Part shown: positions 1 to 5,601 of the stretch, one piece after another
Layout: every line of letters begins with the position of its first letter
Position numbering within the stretch: the stretch's first letter is position 1
NCBI GenBank assembly: GCA_021812735.1
Contig: JAKAMV010000670.1
Coordinates: 1-5,708, forward strand
Direction: 5' to 3'
DNA from: Chloroflexota bacterium
GTDB lineage: Bacteria > Chloroflexota > Limnocylindria > Limnocylindrales > CSP1-4
Length of the DNA: 5,708 bases
Translations under genes and position numbers: made by a program
Notes under the pieces: model-generated
Databases searched by the model: none
Seen by the model: the letters and a program-made list of their open reading frames with translations, nothing else
Told to the model about the DNA's origin: nothing

Positions 1-444
1 CAGGGCCGGGTCCACCCGGGCGGTGAGGTCGACCGCCGAGCCGGCCGTCGCCTCGACGTGGCGCCGCACGGCGTCGGTCTCGTCGACGGTCAGGGCCACG
101 GCCGAGGTGACCGTGGCCATCACGATGCCGCGGTGGTCGTTGAGCAGGCGAACGTACTCCTCGCTCACGCGCGGGAGCGTGCGGACGCGGCCGCGCGTGA
201 TCAGGACGTCCACCAGCCGGAGGGCCGCCGGCTGGACGCGGTCCCCGAGCAGGCGGGCGACCAGCGCCGTCCGGTCCGCGAGGGGCACGGCAGGGCTGTC
301 GACGATCTGCTCCACCTCGTCGAGCGCCAGCACGGTGCTGGCGTACGCCAGGTCGTCGCGCCAGGCGTCGAGGCTGTCGCTCGCGAGCGCCACCTCGAAG
401 GCGGCCTCCGCGTAGCGGCGGGCGGCGACGACGGGCCGGGACAT
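1..444 (-). CDS. atpH: ATP synthase F1 subunit delta (OSCP-like), 5' part only
   Basis: This gene encodes the stator subunit that joins the top of the F1 catalytic head to the peripheral stalk formed by subunit b. Only the first 148 codons are present; the family is usually about 175-185 residues or somewhat longer, so the C-terminus lies beyond the left edge. The N-terminal helical domain shows the family signature ARRYAEAAFEVA (residues 8-19). The LITRGRVRTLPRVSEEYVRL stretch (81-100) and the following GIVMATVTSAVALT (106-119) match the usual domain junction and the start of the C-terminal domain. The ATG overlaps the atpF stop as TGATG, a one-base overlap that implies translational coupling. 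The reading frame is open with no defect. Identity is clear from both motifs and position after atpF; F1 genes (atpA, atpG, atpD, atpC) are expected next, beyond the window. Confidence 0.95.
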   Translation of the reverse strand, partial: MSRPVVAARRYAEAAFEVALASDSLDAWRDDLAYASTVLALDEVEQIVDSPAVPLADRTALVARLLGDRVQPAALRLVDVLITRGRVRTLPRVSEEYVRLLNDHRGIVMATVTSAVALTVDETDAVRRHVEATAGSAVDLTARVDPAL

Positions 445-1013
445 CAGTTCCTCGACCCGCCGGACGGCTCGGCCAGGAAGTCGGCGATCACCTGGCGCTG
501 CACCTCGGGCGAGATGCCCTCCTTGAGGATCCGGGCGGTGGCCGCCATGGCCAGGGCGGCGACCTCGTCGTGGAGCTCGGAGATCGCCTTCTGCTTCTCG
601 GTCTGGATGTCGGCCATGGCGCGCTCGCGCATCCGGCCCAGCTCCTCGCGGGTGGCGGCCAGGTCGGACTCGCGCAGCTCAGCCGCGGCCTTCTGGGCGC
701 GGGCGACGATCTCGCCGGCCTCGCGCCGGGCGTCGCTGATCGCGTCGAGGTGCTCCTGCGCCGCGGCCTCGCGCTCGCGCCGGGACTGCTCGGCGTCCTG
801 GAGGCCCTGCTCGATGCGGTCGCGGCGCTCGGCGAGCATCCTCGAGATCGGGCCGAACGCGAACAGCTGGAGGATCGCGAACAGCAGGACGAAGTTCAGC
901 AGCGCGACGACGAGCCAGAACCCGTTGATGACGAGCCCGGTCGCGCCGCTCTCGGCACTGGGTACGACGGCGGCCGCGGACGCGAGGCCCGAGGCAACCG
1001 CGAAGAAGTGCAT
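444..1013 (-). CDS. atpF: ATP synthase Fo subunit b (peripheral stalk)
   Basis: Subunit b (189 aa) anchors the peripheral stalk in the membrane and holds F1 still while the c-ring turns. One membrane helix lies at about residues 29-52 (LVINGFWLVVALLNFVLLFA). It is followed by FGPISRMLAERRDRIEQGL, typical of the b-subunit neck, and by a long charged Ala/Glu/Arg-rich coiled coil to about residue 150. The C-terminal segment VAALAMAATARILKEGIS (151-168) is the part expected to dimerise and bind delta. The protein is longer than E. coli b (156 aa), partly through a hydrophobic N-terminal extension (MHFFAVASGLASAAAVVPSA) that resembles a signal peptide. The codons just after this extension (GTC, GTA) are not starts, so the ATG at 1013 is the only reasonable one nearby. 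The ribosome site is weak (GGGCGGA), and the gene lies 18 bp after atpE, which suggests coupled translation. Confidence 0.95.
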   Translation of the reverse strand: MHFFAVASGLASAAAVVPSAESGATGLVINGFWLVVALLNFVLLFAILQLFAFGPISRMLAERRDRIEQGLQDAEQSRREREAAAQEHLDAISDARREAGEIVARAQKAAAELRESDLAATREELGRMRERAMADIQTEKQKAISELHDEVAALAMAATARILKEGISPEVQRQVIADFLAEPSGGSRN

Positions 1014-1031
1014 GCCGTCCGCCCGCTGCCG

Positions 1032-1259
1032 CTACGCCTTGGCGGCGGGGTTGAGGAAGATGATCAGGACGCCCACGACGAAGGCGAGGACGCCGAGCCC
1101 TTCCGCGAACGCGGCGCCGATGATGAACGTGGCGCGGATGGTGCCCGCGGCGTCCGGGTTGCGGCCCATCGCGCTGGTCGACATGCCGGTCAGGATCCCG
1201 ATACCGATGCCGGGGCCGATGACGCCCATCGCGGCAAGGCCGGCGCCGATCAGTTCCAT
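1032..1259 (-). CDS. atpE: ATP synthase Fo subunit c (proteolipid ring)
   Basis: This 75-aa two-helix hairpin oligomerises into the rotor ring that carries protons through the membrane. Helix 1 contains the glycine-rich packing motif (GVIGPGIGIGILTG, about residues 12-25) with a proline inside it. The polar loop is MGRNPDAAGTIR (31-42), with the R-N-P residues that contact F1. Helix 2 carries the ion-binding carboxylate Glu53 in GAAFAEGLGVLAFVV. The residue after Glu53 is Gly, and helix 1 has no Gln at the site used by Na+-type rings, so proton coupling is expected (inference from known Na+ ring signatures). The ATG follows a strong AGGGAGGT site about nine bases upstream, the best ribosome site in the atp cluster. 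This fits the need for many c copies per enzyme. It sits between atpB (69 bp gap) and atpF (18 bp gap). Confidence 0.97.
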   Translation of the reverse strand: MELIGAGLAAMGVIGPGIGIGILTGMSTSAMGRNPDAAGTIRATFIIGAAFAEGLGVLAFVVGVLIIFLNPAAKA

Positions 1260-1268
1260 CGAGTCTCT

Positions 1269-1276
1269 ACCTCCCT
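1269..1276 (-). promoter_or_regulatory. strong ribosome binding site of atpE
   Basis: On the minus strand AGGGAGGT ends nine bases before the atpE ATG. It is clearly stronger than the sites of atpF (weak GGGCGGA) and atpB (GGGGCGGG), matching the higher demand for subunit c. Confidence 0.75.
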
Positions 1277-1278
1277 TT

Positions 1279-1299
1279 GCGCCCGCTCAGCACGGGCGC
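1279..1299 (-). promoter_or_regulatory. hairpin between atpB and atpE
   Basis: A perfect 7-bp GC-only inverted repeat, GCGCCCG and CGGGCGC, is separated by a 7-base loop. In the transcript it ends just two bases before the atpE ribosome site. There is no T tract after it on the minus strand, so it is not an intrinsic terminator. The position suggests an RNA processing or stabilising element, or a structure that keeps the atpE ribosome site open. That role is inference; the repeat itself is seen directly. Confidence 0.55.
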
Positions 1300-1328
1300 T
1301 TCCTCGCACGACTGTGGTTGCTGCTCGC

Positions 1329-2336
1329 TCAGTGCGGCGAGCCGGGCGCCAAGGCCGCGCCCGCCTGGCCCTCGTGACCGGCCCCCGCGGCCGACTCGGC
1401 GTGCGCCTCGTCGTCGTGGCTCTCGATCGCGATCAGGGTGAACATCAGGGTAAGGACGGAGAAGATTAGCGCCTGCACGAAGCCGATGAACCCCTCGAGG
1501 GCCACGAACGGCAGCGGCAGGACTCCCAGCAGGAGGGCCGTGAACACGCCGAGCATAATGCCGCCGCCGTACAGGTTGCCGAACAACCGGAAGGCCAGCG
1601 TGACCGGCTTGAAGAACTCCAGCAGGAACTCGATGAGGCCCACGAACAGGTCGATGAGGCCGTCCACCAGGCTGCGCCGGAACCCGCTGAAGTTGAAGAA
1701 CTTGCCCAGGTAGCGCCGCAGTCCGAGGCGCCGGACGCCCTCCACGTGGAACAGGATGAAGCTGAACAGCGCCAGCCCGAGCGTGATGTTGATGTCGCTG
1801 GTGGGCGTGCGCAGCCAGTTGAGCTTGTCGCCGAAGATCACCATGTCGGTCCAGTTGGCCAGCGCGATGAACACGAACAGGGCGGCGAAGATGCCCACGT
1901 ACGGCCGGGCGGCCGGGCCGCCCAGCGCCATCGCGAAGTCCTCGAGCGCCTCGTAGACGAACTCGACCGCGTTCTGGAACGGGGCCGGCAGGCGCCGCAG
2001 GTTCTGGGCCACGCCCACGAACACCACGATCATCAGGACCATCACGATCCAGGACACGACGATGGTGTTGGTGATGCTCGGGTGGAAGTCCACCACCAGC
2101 GACCCCGTGGGCTCGACCGCGCGGGGGGCGAAGTCGTACACGACCGTCGGCGCGATCAGCTCGAGGTTCCCGTTGATGCCCTCCTTGGGGCCGGGGAAGC
2201 CCGCGGGGGCCATCAGGATGCCGGCCAGCACGTCGAGCACGACGATAACCACGATCACGAGCGCGAGCTTGCGGTTGCGGGACATGCCGGACCGGCCGGC
2301 GCCCTCCTCGGGCGCGGGATTCAGCGCGTCGGTCAC
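1329..2336 (-). CDS. atpB: ATP synthase Fo subunit a
   Basis: Subunit a forms the two proton half-channels against the c-ring. With the GTG start it has 335 residues, against 271 in E. coli. The first membrane helix is at about 23-43, followed by an outer loop that includes FHPSITNT (84-91), then further helices at about 91-109, 145-165, 183-198, 225-262 and 270-306. The essential arginine is Arg250 in KPVTLAFRLFGNLYGG, and the conserved helix-6 glutamine is Gln288 in GFVQALIFSVLTLMFT. TPTSDINITLGLAL (177-190) is the usual family segment. After AIES the protein ends in an unusual tail of about 30 residues rich in His, Asp, Glu, Ala and Gly. The start is uncertain: GTG at 2336 has GGGGCGGG upstream and overlaps a mini-ORF stop, while ATG at 2285 gives 318 aa but has GAGGAGG about 17 bases away, too far. 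The product assignment is certain. Confidence 0.95.
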   Translation of the reverse strand: MTDALNPAPEEGAGRSGMSRNRKLALVIVVIVVLDVLAGILMAPAGFPGPKEGINGNLELIAPTVVYDFAPRAVEPTGSLVVDFHPSITNTIVVSWIVMVLMIVVFVGVAQNLRRLPAPFQNAVEFVYEALEDFAMALGGPAARPYVGIFAALFVFIALANWTDMVIFGDKLNWLRTPTSDINITLGLALFSFILFHVEGVRRLGLRRYLGKFFNFSGFRRSLVDGLIDLFVGLIEFLLEFFKPVTLAFRLFGNLYGGGIMLGVFTALLLGVLPLPFVALEGFIGFVQALIFSVLTLMFTLIAIESHDDEAHAESAAGAGHEGQAGAALAPGSPH

Positions 2337-2389
2337 GGGTGGCCCGCCCCGGGCGCCGTGGCCGCCCGTCGGCGCCGCTCGTTCGTCAT
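2333..2389 (-). CDS. possible 18-codon mini-ORF between atpI-like gene and atpB
   Basis: An ATG three bases after the atpI-like stop, and in the same frame, opens an 18-codon ORF, MTNERRRRAATAPGAGHP. Its TGA overlaps the proposed atpB GTG start (GTGA). It has no good ribosome site of its own, so it would be read by reinitiation after the atpI-like gene or by stop readthrough. It could carry ribosomes into atpB, be the leftover C-terminal end of a once longer AtpI-like protein, or be chance in GC-rich DNA. The Arg run and lack of any hydrophobic stretch suggest no membrane role. No family is recognised. Confidence 0.25.
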   Translation of the reverse strand: MTNERRRRAATAPGAGHP

Positions 2390-2392
2390 GTC

Positions 2393-2608
2393 TCAGCCGA
2401 ACCTCGCCAGAAACCGCTTGATCAATCGGATCACAGCAAGGCTGCTCAGGCCGAACCCGGCCAATGCCCCGCCCACGGCGAAGACGGGCAGCGTCCCGAG
2501 CTGCTGGTCGATCCACCACCCAGCCAGGACACCGACCATAGTCCCCACGAAGTACATCACGCCGATCTCGGAGAACAACGCGAGGTAGACGCCGAGACCG
2601 TCGTTCAT
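2393..2608 (-). CDS. AtpI/AtpZ-like F1Fo ATP synthase accessory membrane protein
   Basis: This 71-aa protein has two membrane helices, at about residues 7-31 (LALFSEIGVMYFVGTMVGVLAG) and 39-60. They are joined by WWIDQQLGTLPVF, and a basic tail follows (RLIKRFLARFG). The layout, the G-x-W-x-D-x-x-x-G-T-x-P loop and the place just before atpB match the short AtpZ/AtpI family. Members of that family have been linked to c-ring assembly and to Mg2+/Ca2+ transport alongside the ATP synthase. The ATG has a good GAAGGG site six bases upstream, and a promoter candidate lies 25 bases upstream of it. The reading frame is open for another 250 codons upstream, but that stretch is antisense-like Arg/Pro/Gly-rich sequence overlapping the transferase gene. 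It is therefore not part of this protein. Family membership is likely; the exact role is not shown by the sequence. Confidence 0.82.
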   Translation of the reverse strand: MNDGLGVYLALFSEIGVMYFVGTMVGVLAGWWIDQQLGTLPVFAVGGALAGFGLSSLAVIRLIKRFLARFG

Positions 2609-2632
2609 GGGCGACCCTTCACCGCGCGGGAG

Positions 2633-2641
2633 ATCATAGCA
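2633..2641 (-). promoter_or_regulatory. extended -10 promoter candidate for the atp operon
   Basis: The minus strand reads TGCTATGAT, a five-of-six match to the TATAAT box with the TGn extension. Transcription would start near 2626, leaving a leader of about 18 bases before the AtpI-like ATG and including its ribosome site. A TTGGCG lies upstream, but only 14 bases away, shorter than the usual 16-18, so the promoter may rely on the extended -10. It stands out because AT-rich hexamers are rare in this window. Confidence 0.55.
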
Positions 2642-2663
2642 GAGCCCTTCGGCGCCAAGACAG

Positions 2664-2691
2664 GCCGATTTCGTGCGAAACGACGCCGATT
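2664..2691 (-). repeat. direct repeat pair flanking a palindrome upstream of the atp promoter
   Basis: GCCGATT occurs at 2664-2670 and again at 2685-2691, exactly 21 bases apart, about two helical turns. Between them and overlapping the first copy is the palindrome TTTCG-TG-CGAAA (2669-2680). The block sits about 43-65 bases upstream of the inferred transcription start, where an activator often binds. The repeats are seen directly; a regulatory role is inference, and 7-bp repeats can occur by chance. Confidence 0.35.
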
Positions 2692-2712
2692 CGGAGCCCG
2701 CCGGCGGCCCGC

Positions 2713-3852
2713 TCACCGGTCCTCGGCGCCATCCCCGTCCCGCTCCTCGTTGCCCTCGTAGCTCTCGGCCTCCAGGGCGCCCTCGTCGCCGCGCGCCAGC
2801 AGGAACAGCCCGACGCCGAACGCGACGGCGAGGCCGAGGAACGCGTACACCTGCTGGTACGACGAGAGGACCACCGAGCCCACCGCGAGGACGACGCAGA
2901 TCCCGTAGATCGCCAGGACGGTCTGGGCGTGCGAGAGGCCCAGGTCGAGCAGCCGGTGGTGGATGTGGCCGCGGTCCGGCGTGAACGGCGAGCGCCCCGT
3001 GGCCAGCCGCCGGACGATGATCCAGAAGGTGTCGATGATCGGCACGCCGAGCACGAGCAGCGCCACCGCCACCTTCGCCGCGCCGAGGATCGAGAGGATG
3101 GCGAGCATGTAGCCGACGAACATCACACCCGTGGTGCCGATGAAGACCCGGGCCGGGTGGAAGTTCCACCGCAGGAACCCGAGCAGCGATCCGGCGAGGG
3201 TGAAGCACAGCACGCCGACCAGGGGCTGGCCGGTCACGCCGATGGCCGTCGTGAACGAGAGGGTCCCAAGGGTAGCCGCCGCGATGAGCGAGATCCCCGA
3301 CGAGAGCCCGTCGAGCCCGTCGATGAAGTTGATGCTGTTGATCATCCCGAGGATCCACACCACCGTGAAGCCGATGCCGGCCGCGGGCACGAGGGGGATC
3401 GTGCCCGGCCCCACGGGGTTGTTGAGCTCCGATGGGTAGATGCCCGCCGCGACCGAGACGGCGGCCACCACGAGCTGGGCCAGCAGCTGCCAGCGCGCGC
3501 GGAGCTGGAAGGCGTCGTCGAGCAGGCCCAGGAGCATCGCCAGGACGCCGCCGAGCATGACCGCGAGGAAGGTCGCCGTCTCCGGGCGGTTCGGGTCCGG
3601 CACGAGCTCGGCGCGCTCGTTAGCCACCACCACGACCGTGGCGACGACGAGGAACGAGAGGGCCACCGCGACGCCGCCCCCGCGCGGGACCGGCGCGGCG
3701 TTGACGCGGCGGTGGTTGGGCTGGTCCACCGCGCCCAGCCGGCCGGCCAGGCGCGCCACGAGCGGGGTGCCGACCAGGGACAGCAGGGCCGAGGCGAGGA
3801 ACGCCGCGACGAGGATCGGCACGTCCGTGCCGAACGTCGCGATCAGCCTCAT
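2713..3852 (-). CDS. MraY/WecA/TagO-family polyprenyl-phosphate sugar-1-phosphate transferase
   Basis: This 379-aa integral membrane enzyme should transfer a HexNAc-1-phosphate from a UDP-sugar to a polyprenyl phosphate, starting a cell-envelope glycan. Family motifs appear in order: DQPNHRRVNAAPVPRGGG (43-60), the metal-binding pair Asp112-Asp113 in GLLDD, NSINFIDGLDGLSSG (172-186) with Asn175, Asp178 and Asp181, and the C-terminal GHIHHRLLDLGLSH (295-308). About ten to eleven hydrophobic segments fill the rest. An acidic tail (GDEGALEAESYEGNEERDGD) follows the last helix. One feature is odd: the usual F-x-G-D-[ST]-G-S motif reads FIGTTGVMF, so the conserved Asp is Thr240 and the Ser is Val243. 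The ATG has AAGGGA four bases upstream and GAGGAG further back. It lies 43 bp after glyA. In actinobacteria the gene here is rfe/wecA, so GlcNAc-1-phosphate is the most likely donor, but the substrate is not proven. Confidence 0.9.
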   Translation of the reverse strand: MRLIATFGTDVPILVAAFLASALLSLVGTPLVARLAGRLGAVDQPNHRRVNAAPVPRGGGVAVALSFLVVATVVVVANERAELVPDPNRPETATFLAVMLGGVLAMLLGLLDDAFQLRARWQLLAQLVVAAVSVAAGIYPSELNNPVGPGTIPLVPAAGIGFTVVWILGMINSINFIDGLDGLSSGISLIAAATLGTLSFTTAIGVTGQPLVGVLCFTLAGSLLGFLRWNFHPARVFIGTTGVMFVGYMLAILSILGAAKVAVALLVLGVPIIDTFWIIVRRLATGRSPFTPDRGHIHHRLLDLGLSHAQTVLAIYGICVVLAVGSVVLSSYQQVYAFLGLAVAFGVGLFLLARGDEGALEAESYEGNEERDGDGAEDR

Positions 3853-3895
3853 CGGGTCCCTTGGCTCCTCGGCGCGGCCGGCTGCGGCGGCCTGC

Positions 3896-5233
3896 TCAGG
3901 CGCGCTCGCGCGGGAGGCCCGGCACCGGGAACCGGCCGGTCAGCTCCCGGACCTCCGCGCGGATGCGGTCGTGGGCGCCGGCCGCGTCGCGGTCCCGGAT
4001 GGCGGCGACGATGAGGCGGCCGATCTGGCGCATCTCGGCGGGGCCCATGCCCCGGGTGGTCGTCGCCGGCGTCCCGACCCGGATCCCCGACGCGATGTTG
4101 GGCGGGTTCTGGTCGAACGGGATGGCGTTCTTGTTGACCGTGATCCCCACCTCGTCGAGGAGCGCCTCGGCGTCGCGGCCCGTCACCCCCAGGGGGGTCA
4201 CGTCGACGAGCATCAGGTGGTTGTCGGTGCCGCCCGACACGAGCCTCGCCCCCGCCGTGGCGAGCGTCTCCGCCAGGACCCGCGCGTTCTCGACGGTCCG
4301 GGCCTGGTCCGCGCGGAAATCCTCGGTCTGGGCGAGGTGCAGGGCCACCGCCTTGGCGGCGATGACGTGCATCAGCGGGCCGCCCTGCACGCCGGGGAAC
4401 ACGCTCTTGTCGATGGCGGCGGCCAGGGTGTTCTTGCCCAGCGCCGGGTAGCCGGCCCGGTCGATGCGCTCCGGCAGGTCGGCGCGGGCGAACACCAGCC
4501 CGCCGCGCGGGCCGCGCAGGGTCTTGTGGGTCGTGGTGGTCACGATGTCCGCGTGCGGGAACGGGCTGGGGTGGAGCCCCGCCGCCACCAGGCCCGCGAA
4601 GTGCGCCATGTCGACGAACAGCAGGGCGCCCACGCCGTGCGCGATCGCGGCCAGGCGCTCGAAGTCCCACACCCGCGGGTAGGCGGACGCGCCGGCGACG
4701 AGCAGCTTCGGGCGGACCTCCCGGGCCTGCGCCTCGATGGCGTCGTAGTCGAGGCGCTCGGTCTCCCGGTCCACGCCGTAGCCGTGGACCTCGTACAGGC
4801 GGCCCGAGAAGTTCACCGGCGAGCCGTGGGTGAGGTGGCCGCCGTGGGCCAGGCTGAGGCCCAAGATCCGGTCGCCGGGCTTCACAACCGCGAAGTAGGC
4901 GGCCATGTTGGCCTGGGCGCCCGAGTGCGGCTGCACGTTGACGTGCTCGGCGCCGGGGAAGAGGGCCAGCGCGCGGGCGCGGGCGAGGTCCTCCACCACG
5001 TCGACGTACTCGCAGCCGCCGTAGTAGCGCCTGCCCGGCAGGCCCTCGGCGTACTTGTTGGTGAGCCAGGAGCCCTGCGCCTCCTCCACCGCCGAGTAGA
5101 CGTAGTTCTCGCTGGCGATGAGCTCGATCTTGTCCGTCTGGCGGCGGCGTTCGCTCTCCAGGGCGGCCCACACCTCGGGGTCCACCTCGGAGATCGGGGC
5201 CCACGCGGCAGGCGGAACGGCGGACTCGGGCAC
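3896..5233 (-). CDS. glyA: serine hydroxymethyltransferase
   Basis: This cytosolic PLP enzyme interconverts serine plus tetrahydrofolate with glycine plus 5,10-methylene-tetrahydrofolate, the main source of one-carbon units. From the GTG start it has 445 residues, against 417 in E. coli. [18 protein letters not shown] and [18 protein letters not shown] mark the N-terminal region; [28 protein letters not shown] and [14 protein letters not shown] follow, the last with the Schiff-base lysine Lys237. [11 protein letters not shown] and [14 protein letters not shown] complete the C-terminal domain, with no missing key residue. The frame extends upstream to an ATG at 5278, but GTG at 5233 has AGGAGGT four bases ahead and removes 15 residues with no homology to the family. 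It is therefore preferred. The gene is first in the same-strand row and may be transcribed with the downstream transferase (43 bp gap). A link to the atp genes is positional only. Confidence 0.96.
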   Translation of the reverse strand: MPESAVPPAAWAPISEVDPEVWAALESERRRQTDKIELIASENYVYSAVEEAQGSWLTNKYAEGLPGRRYYGGCEYVDVVEDLARARALALFPGAEHVNVQPHSGAQANMAAYFAVVKPGDRILGLSLAHGGHLTHGSPVNFSGRLYEVHGYGVDRETERLDYDAIEAQAREVRPKLLVAGASAYPRVWDFERLAAIAHGVGALLFVDMAHFAGLVAAGLHPSPFPHADIVTTTTHKTLRGPRGGLVFARADLPERIDRAGYPALGKNTLAAAIDKSVFPGVQGGPLMHVIAAKAVALHLAQTEDFRADQARTVENARVLAETLATAGARLVSGGTDNHLMLVDVTPLGVTGRDAEALLDEVGITVNKNAIPFDQNPPNIASGIRVGTPATTTRGMGPAEMRQIGRLIVAAIRDRDAAGAHDRIRAEVRELTGRFPVPGLPRERA

Positions 5234-5237
5234 GGGG

Positions 5238-5244
5238 ACCTCCT
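5238..5244 (-). promoter_or_regulatory. ribosome binding site that sets the glyA start
   Basis: AGGAGGT on the minus strand lies four bases before the GTG at 5233. It would lie inside the coding region if the ATG at 5278 were used, and that ATG has no comparable site. This is the main reason for the shorter glyA call. Confidence 0.7.
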
Positions 5245-5251
5245 CGGCACG

Positions 5252-5263
5252 ACTCGAACGAGT
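5252..5263. repeat. short palindrome upstream of glyA
   Basis: ACTCG-AA-CGAGT is a perfect 5-bp inverted repeat with a 2-base centre, seven bases upstream of the glyA ribosome site. It could be a small operator, but at this size chance is a fair explanation. No known operator consensus is fully matched. Confidence 0.3.
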
Positions 5264-5397
5264 GTCAGCGGGCTGCATTGTCCCATGAGTGGGGCGCCCG
5301 CGATCCCGTGCCCGCGATGTGCGCCGGCCGACGGGCCCACGCGGCGGCCGGGATCGCCGGGGCGGACGACGGCGTACACGCGGCGTGCACGGAGCGG

Positions 5398-5601
5398 CTC
5401 TATCGGCAGACCGAGCGCGACGCAGCCGAGCTCGCTCTCGCCTATGATGCCACCATCGAAGGGTGGTCGCGCGCGCTCGACTTGCGCGACAAGGAAACCG
5501 AGGGTCATACCCAGCGCGTCACCACGCTGACGCTGGAACTAGCGCGTGCGATGGGCGCGCCGGAAACGGATCTCATTCACATTCGCCGAGGCGCACTCTT
5601 G
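5398..5601 (+). pseudogene. HD-GYP domain fragment, broken at both ends
   Basis: The plus-strand frame starting at 5398 reads [20 protein letters not shown], then [20 protein letters not shown], and ends with a TDLIHIRRGALL segment. This is the start of an HD-GYP cyclic-di-GMP phosphodiesterase domain as found after a GAF or PAS sensor. The first metal-binding His (EGHTQRV, codon at 5506) is present. The next residues should be the catalytic HD-I-G-K, but the sequence changes to QRIRTGG with no match in any plus-strand frame. Upstream of 5398 there is no GAF domain, only 80% GC sequence without family resemblance. Codon use differs from the other genes (TAT, GAT, GAA, CTA, ATT are common). 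The frame stays open to the window end, but only 68 codons are recognisable. It may be a gene scrap or an assembly chimera; it cannot be active as it stands. Confidence 0.7.

Noticed and set aside
58..1377. Plus-strand open frame of 439 codons opposite atpB end, atpE, atpF and atpH
   Set aside because: Antisense shadow of four certain ATP synthase genes; composition is Ser/Arg/Ala-rich and has no recognisable motif.
2694..2715. GC-rich palindrome (CCGCCGGCGG) just after the transferase stop as a terminator
   Set aside because: No T tract follows on the minus strand and such GC palindromes are frequent in this DNA; a terminator cannot be claimed.
2609..3358. Upstream extension of the AtpI-like frame by 250 codons
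   Set aside because: It overlaps the transferase gene in another frame and is Arg/Pro/Gly-rich. The ATG at 2608 has its own GAAGGG site and begins the membrane protein.
3849..5204. Second long minus-strand frame over glyA
   Set aside because: A frame-shifted reading of glyA rich in Arg, Gly and Pro; glyA in the correct frame is complete with all motifs.
5255..5268. LexA-like box (CGAAC-N4-GTCAG) upstream of glyA
   Set aside because: It matches the CGAAC-N4-GTTCG pattern in one half only (8 of 10 bases), and glyA is not an expected SOS gene.
3440..5530. Long plus-strand open frame (696 codons) opposite glyA and the transferase
   Set aside because: It is an antisense frame kept open by high GC. 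The product is low-complexity Arg/Gly/Ala/Val/His-rich sequence with no domain, while the minus strand has two clear conserved enzymes.
5285..5530. Divergent plus-strand ORF starting [17 protein letters not shown], possibly a zinc-ribbon protein
   Set aside because: Only one C-x-x-C pair is present, no ribosome site is seen, and the frame becomes Arg/Pro/Thr-rich and crosses the HD-GYP piece out of frame. A zinc-ribbon start cut short at the junction remains possible but unsupported.
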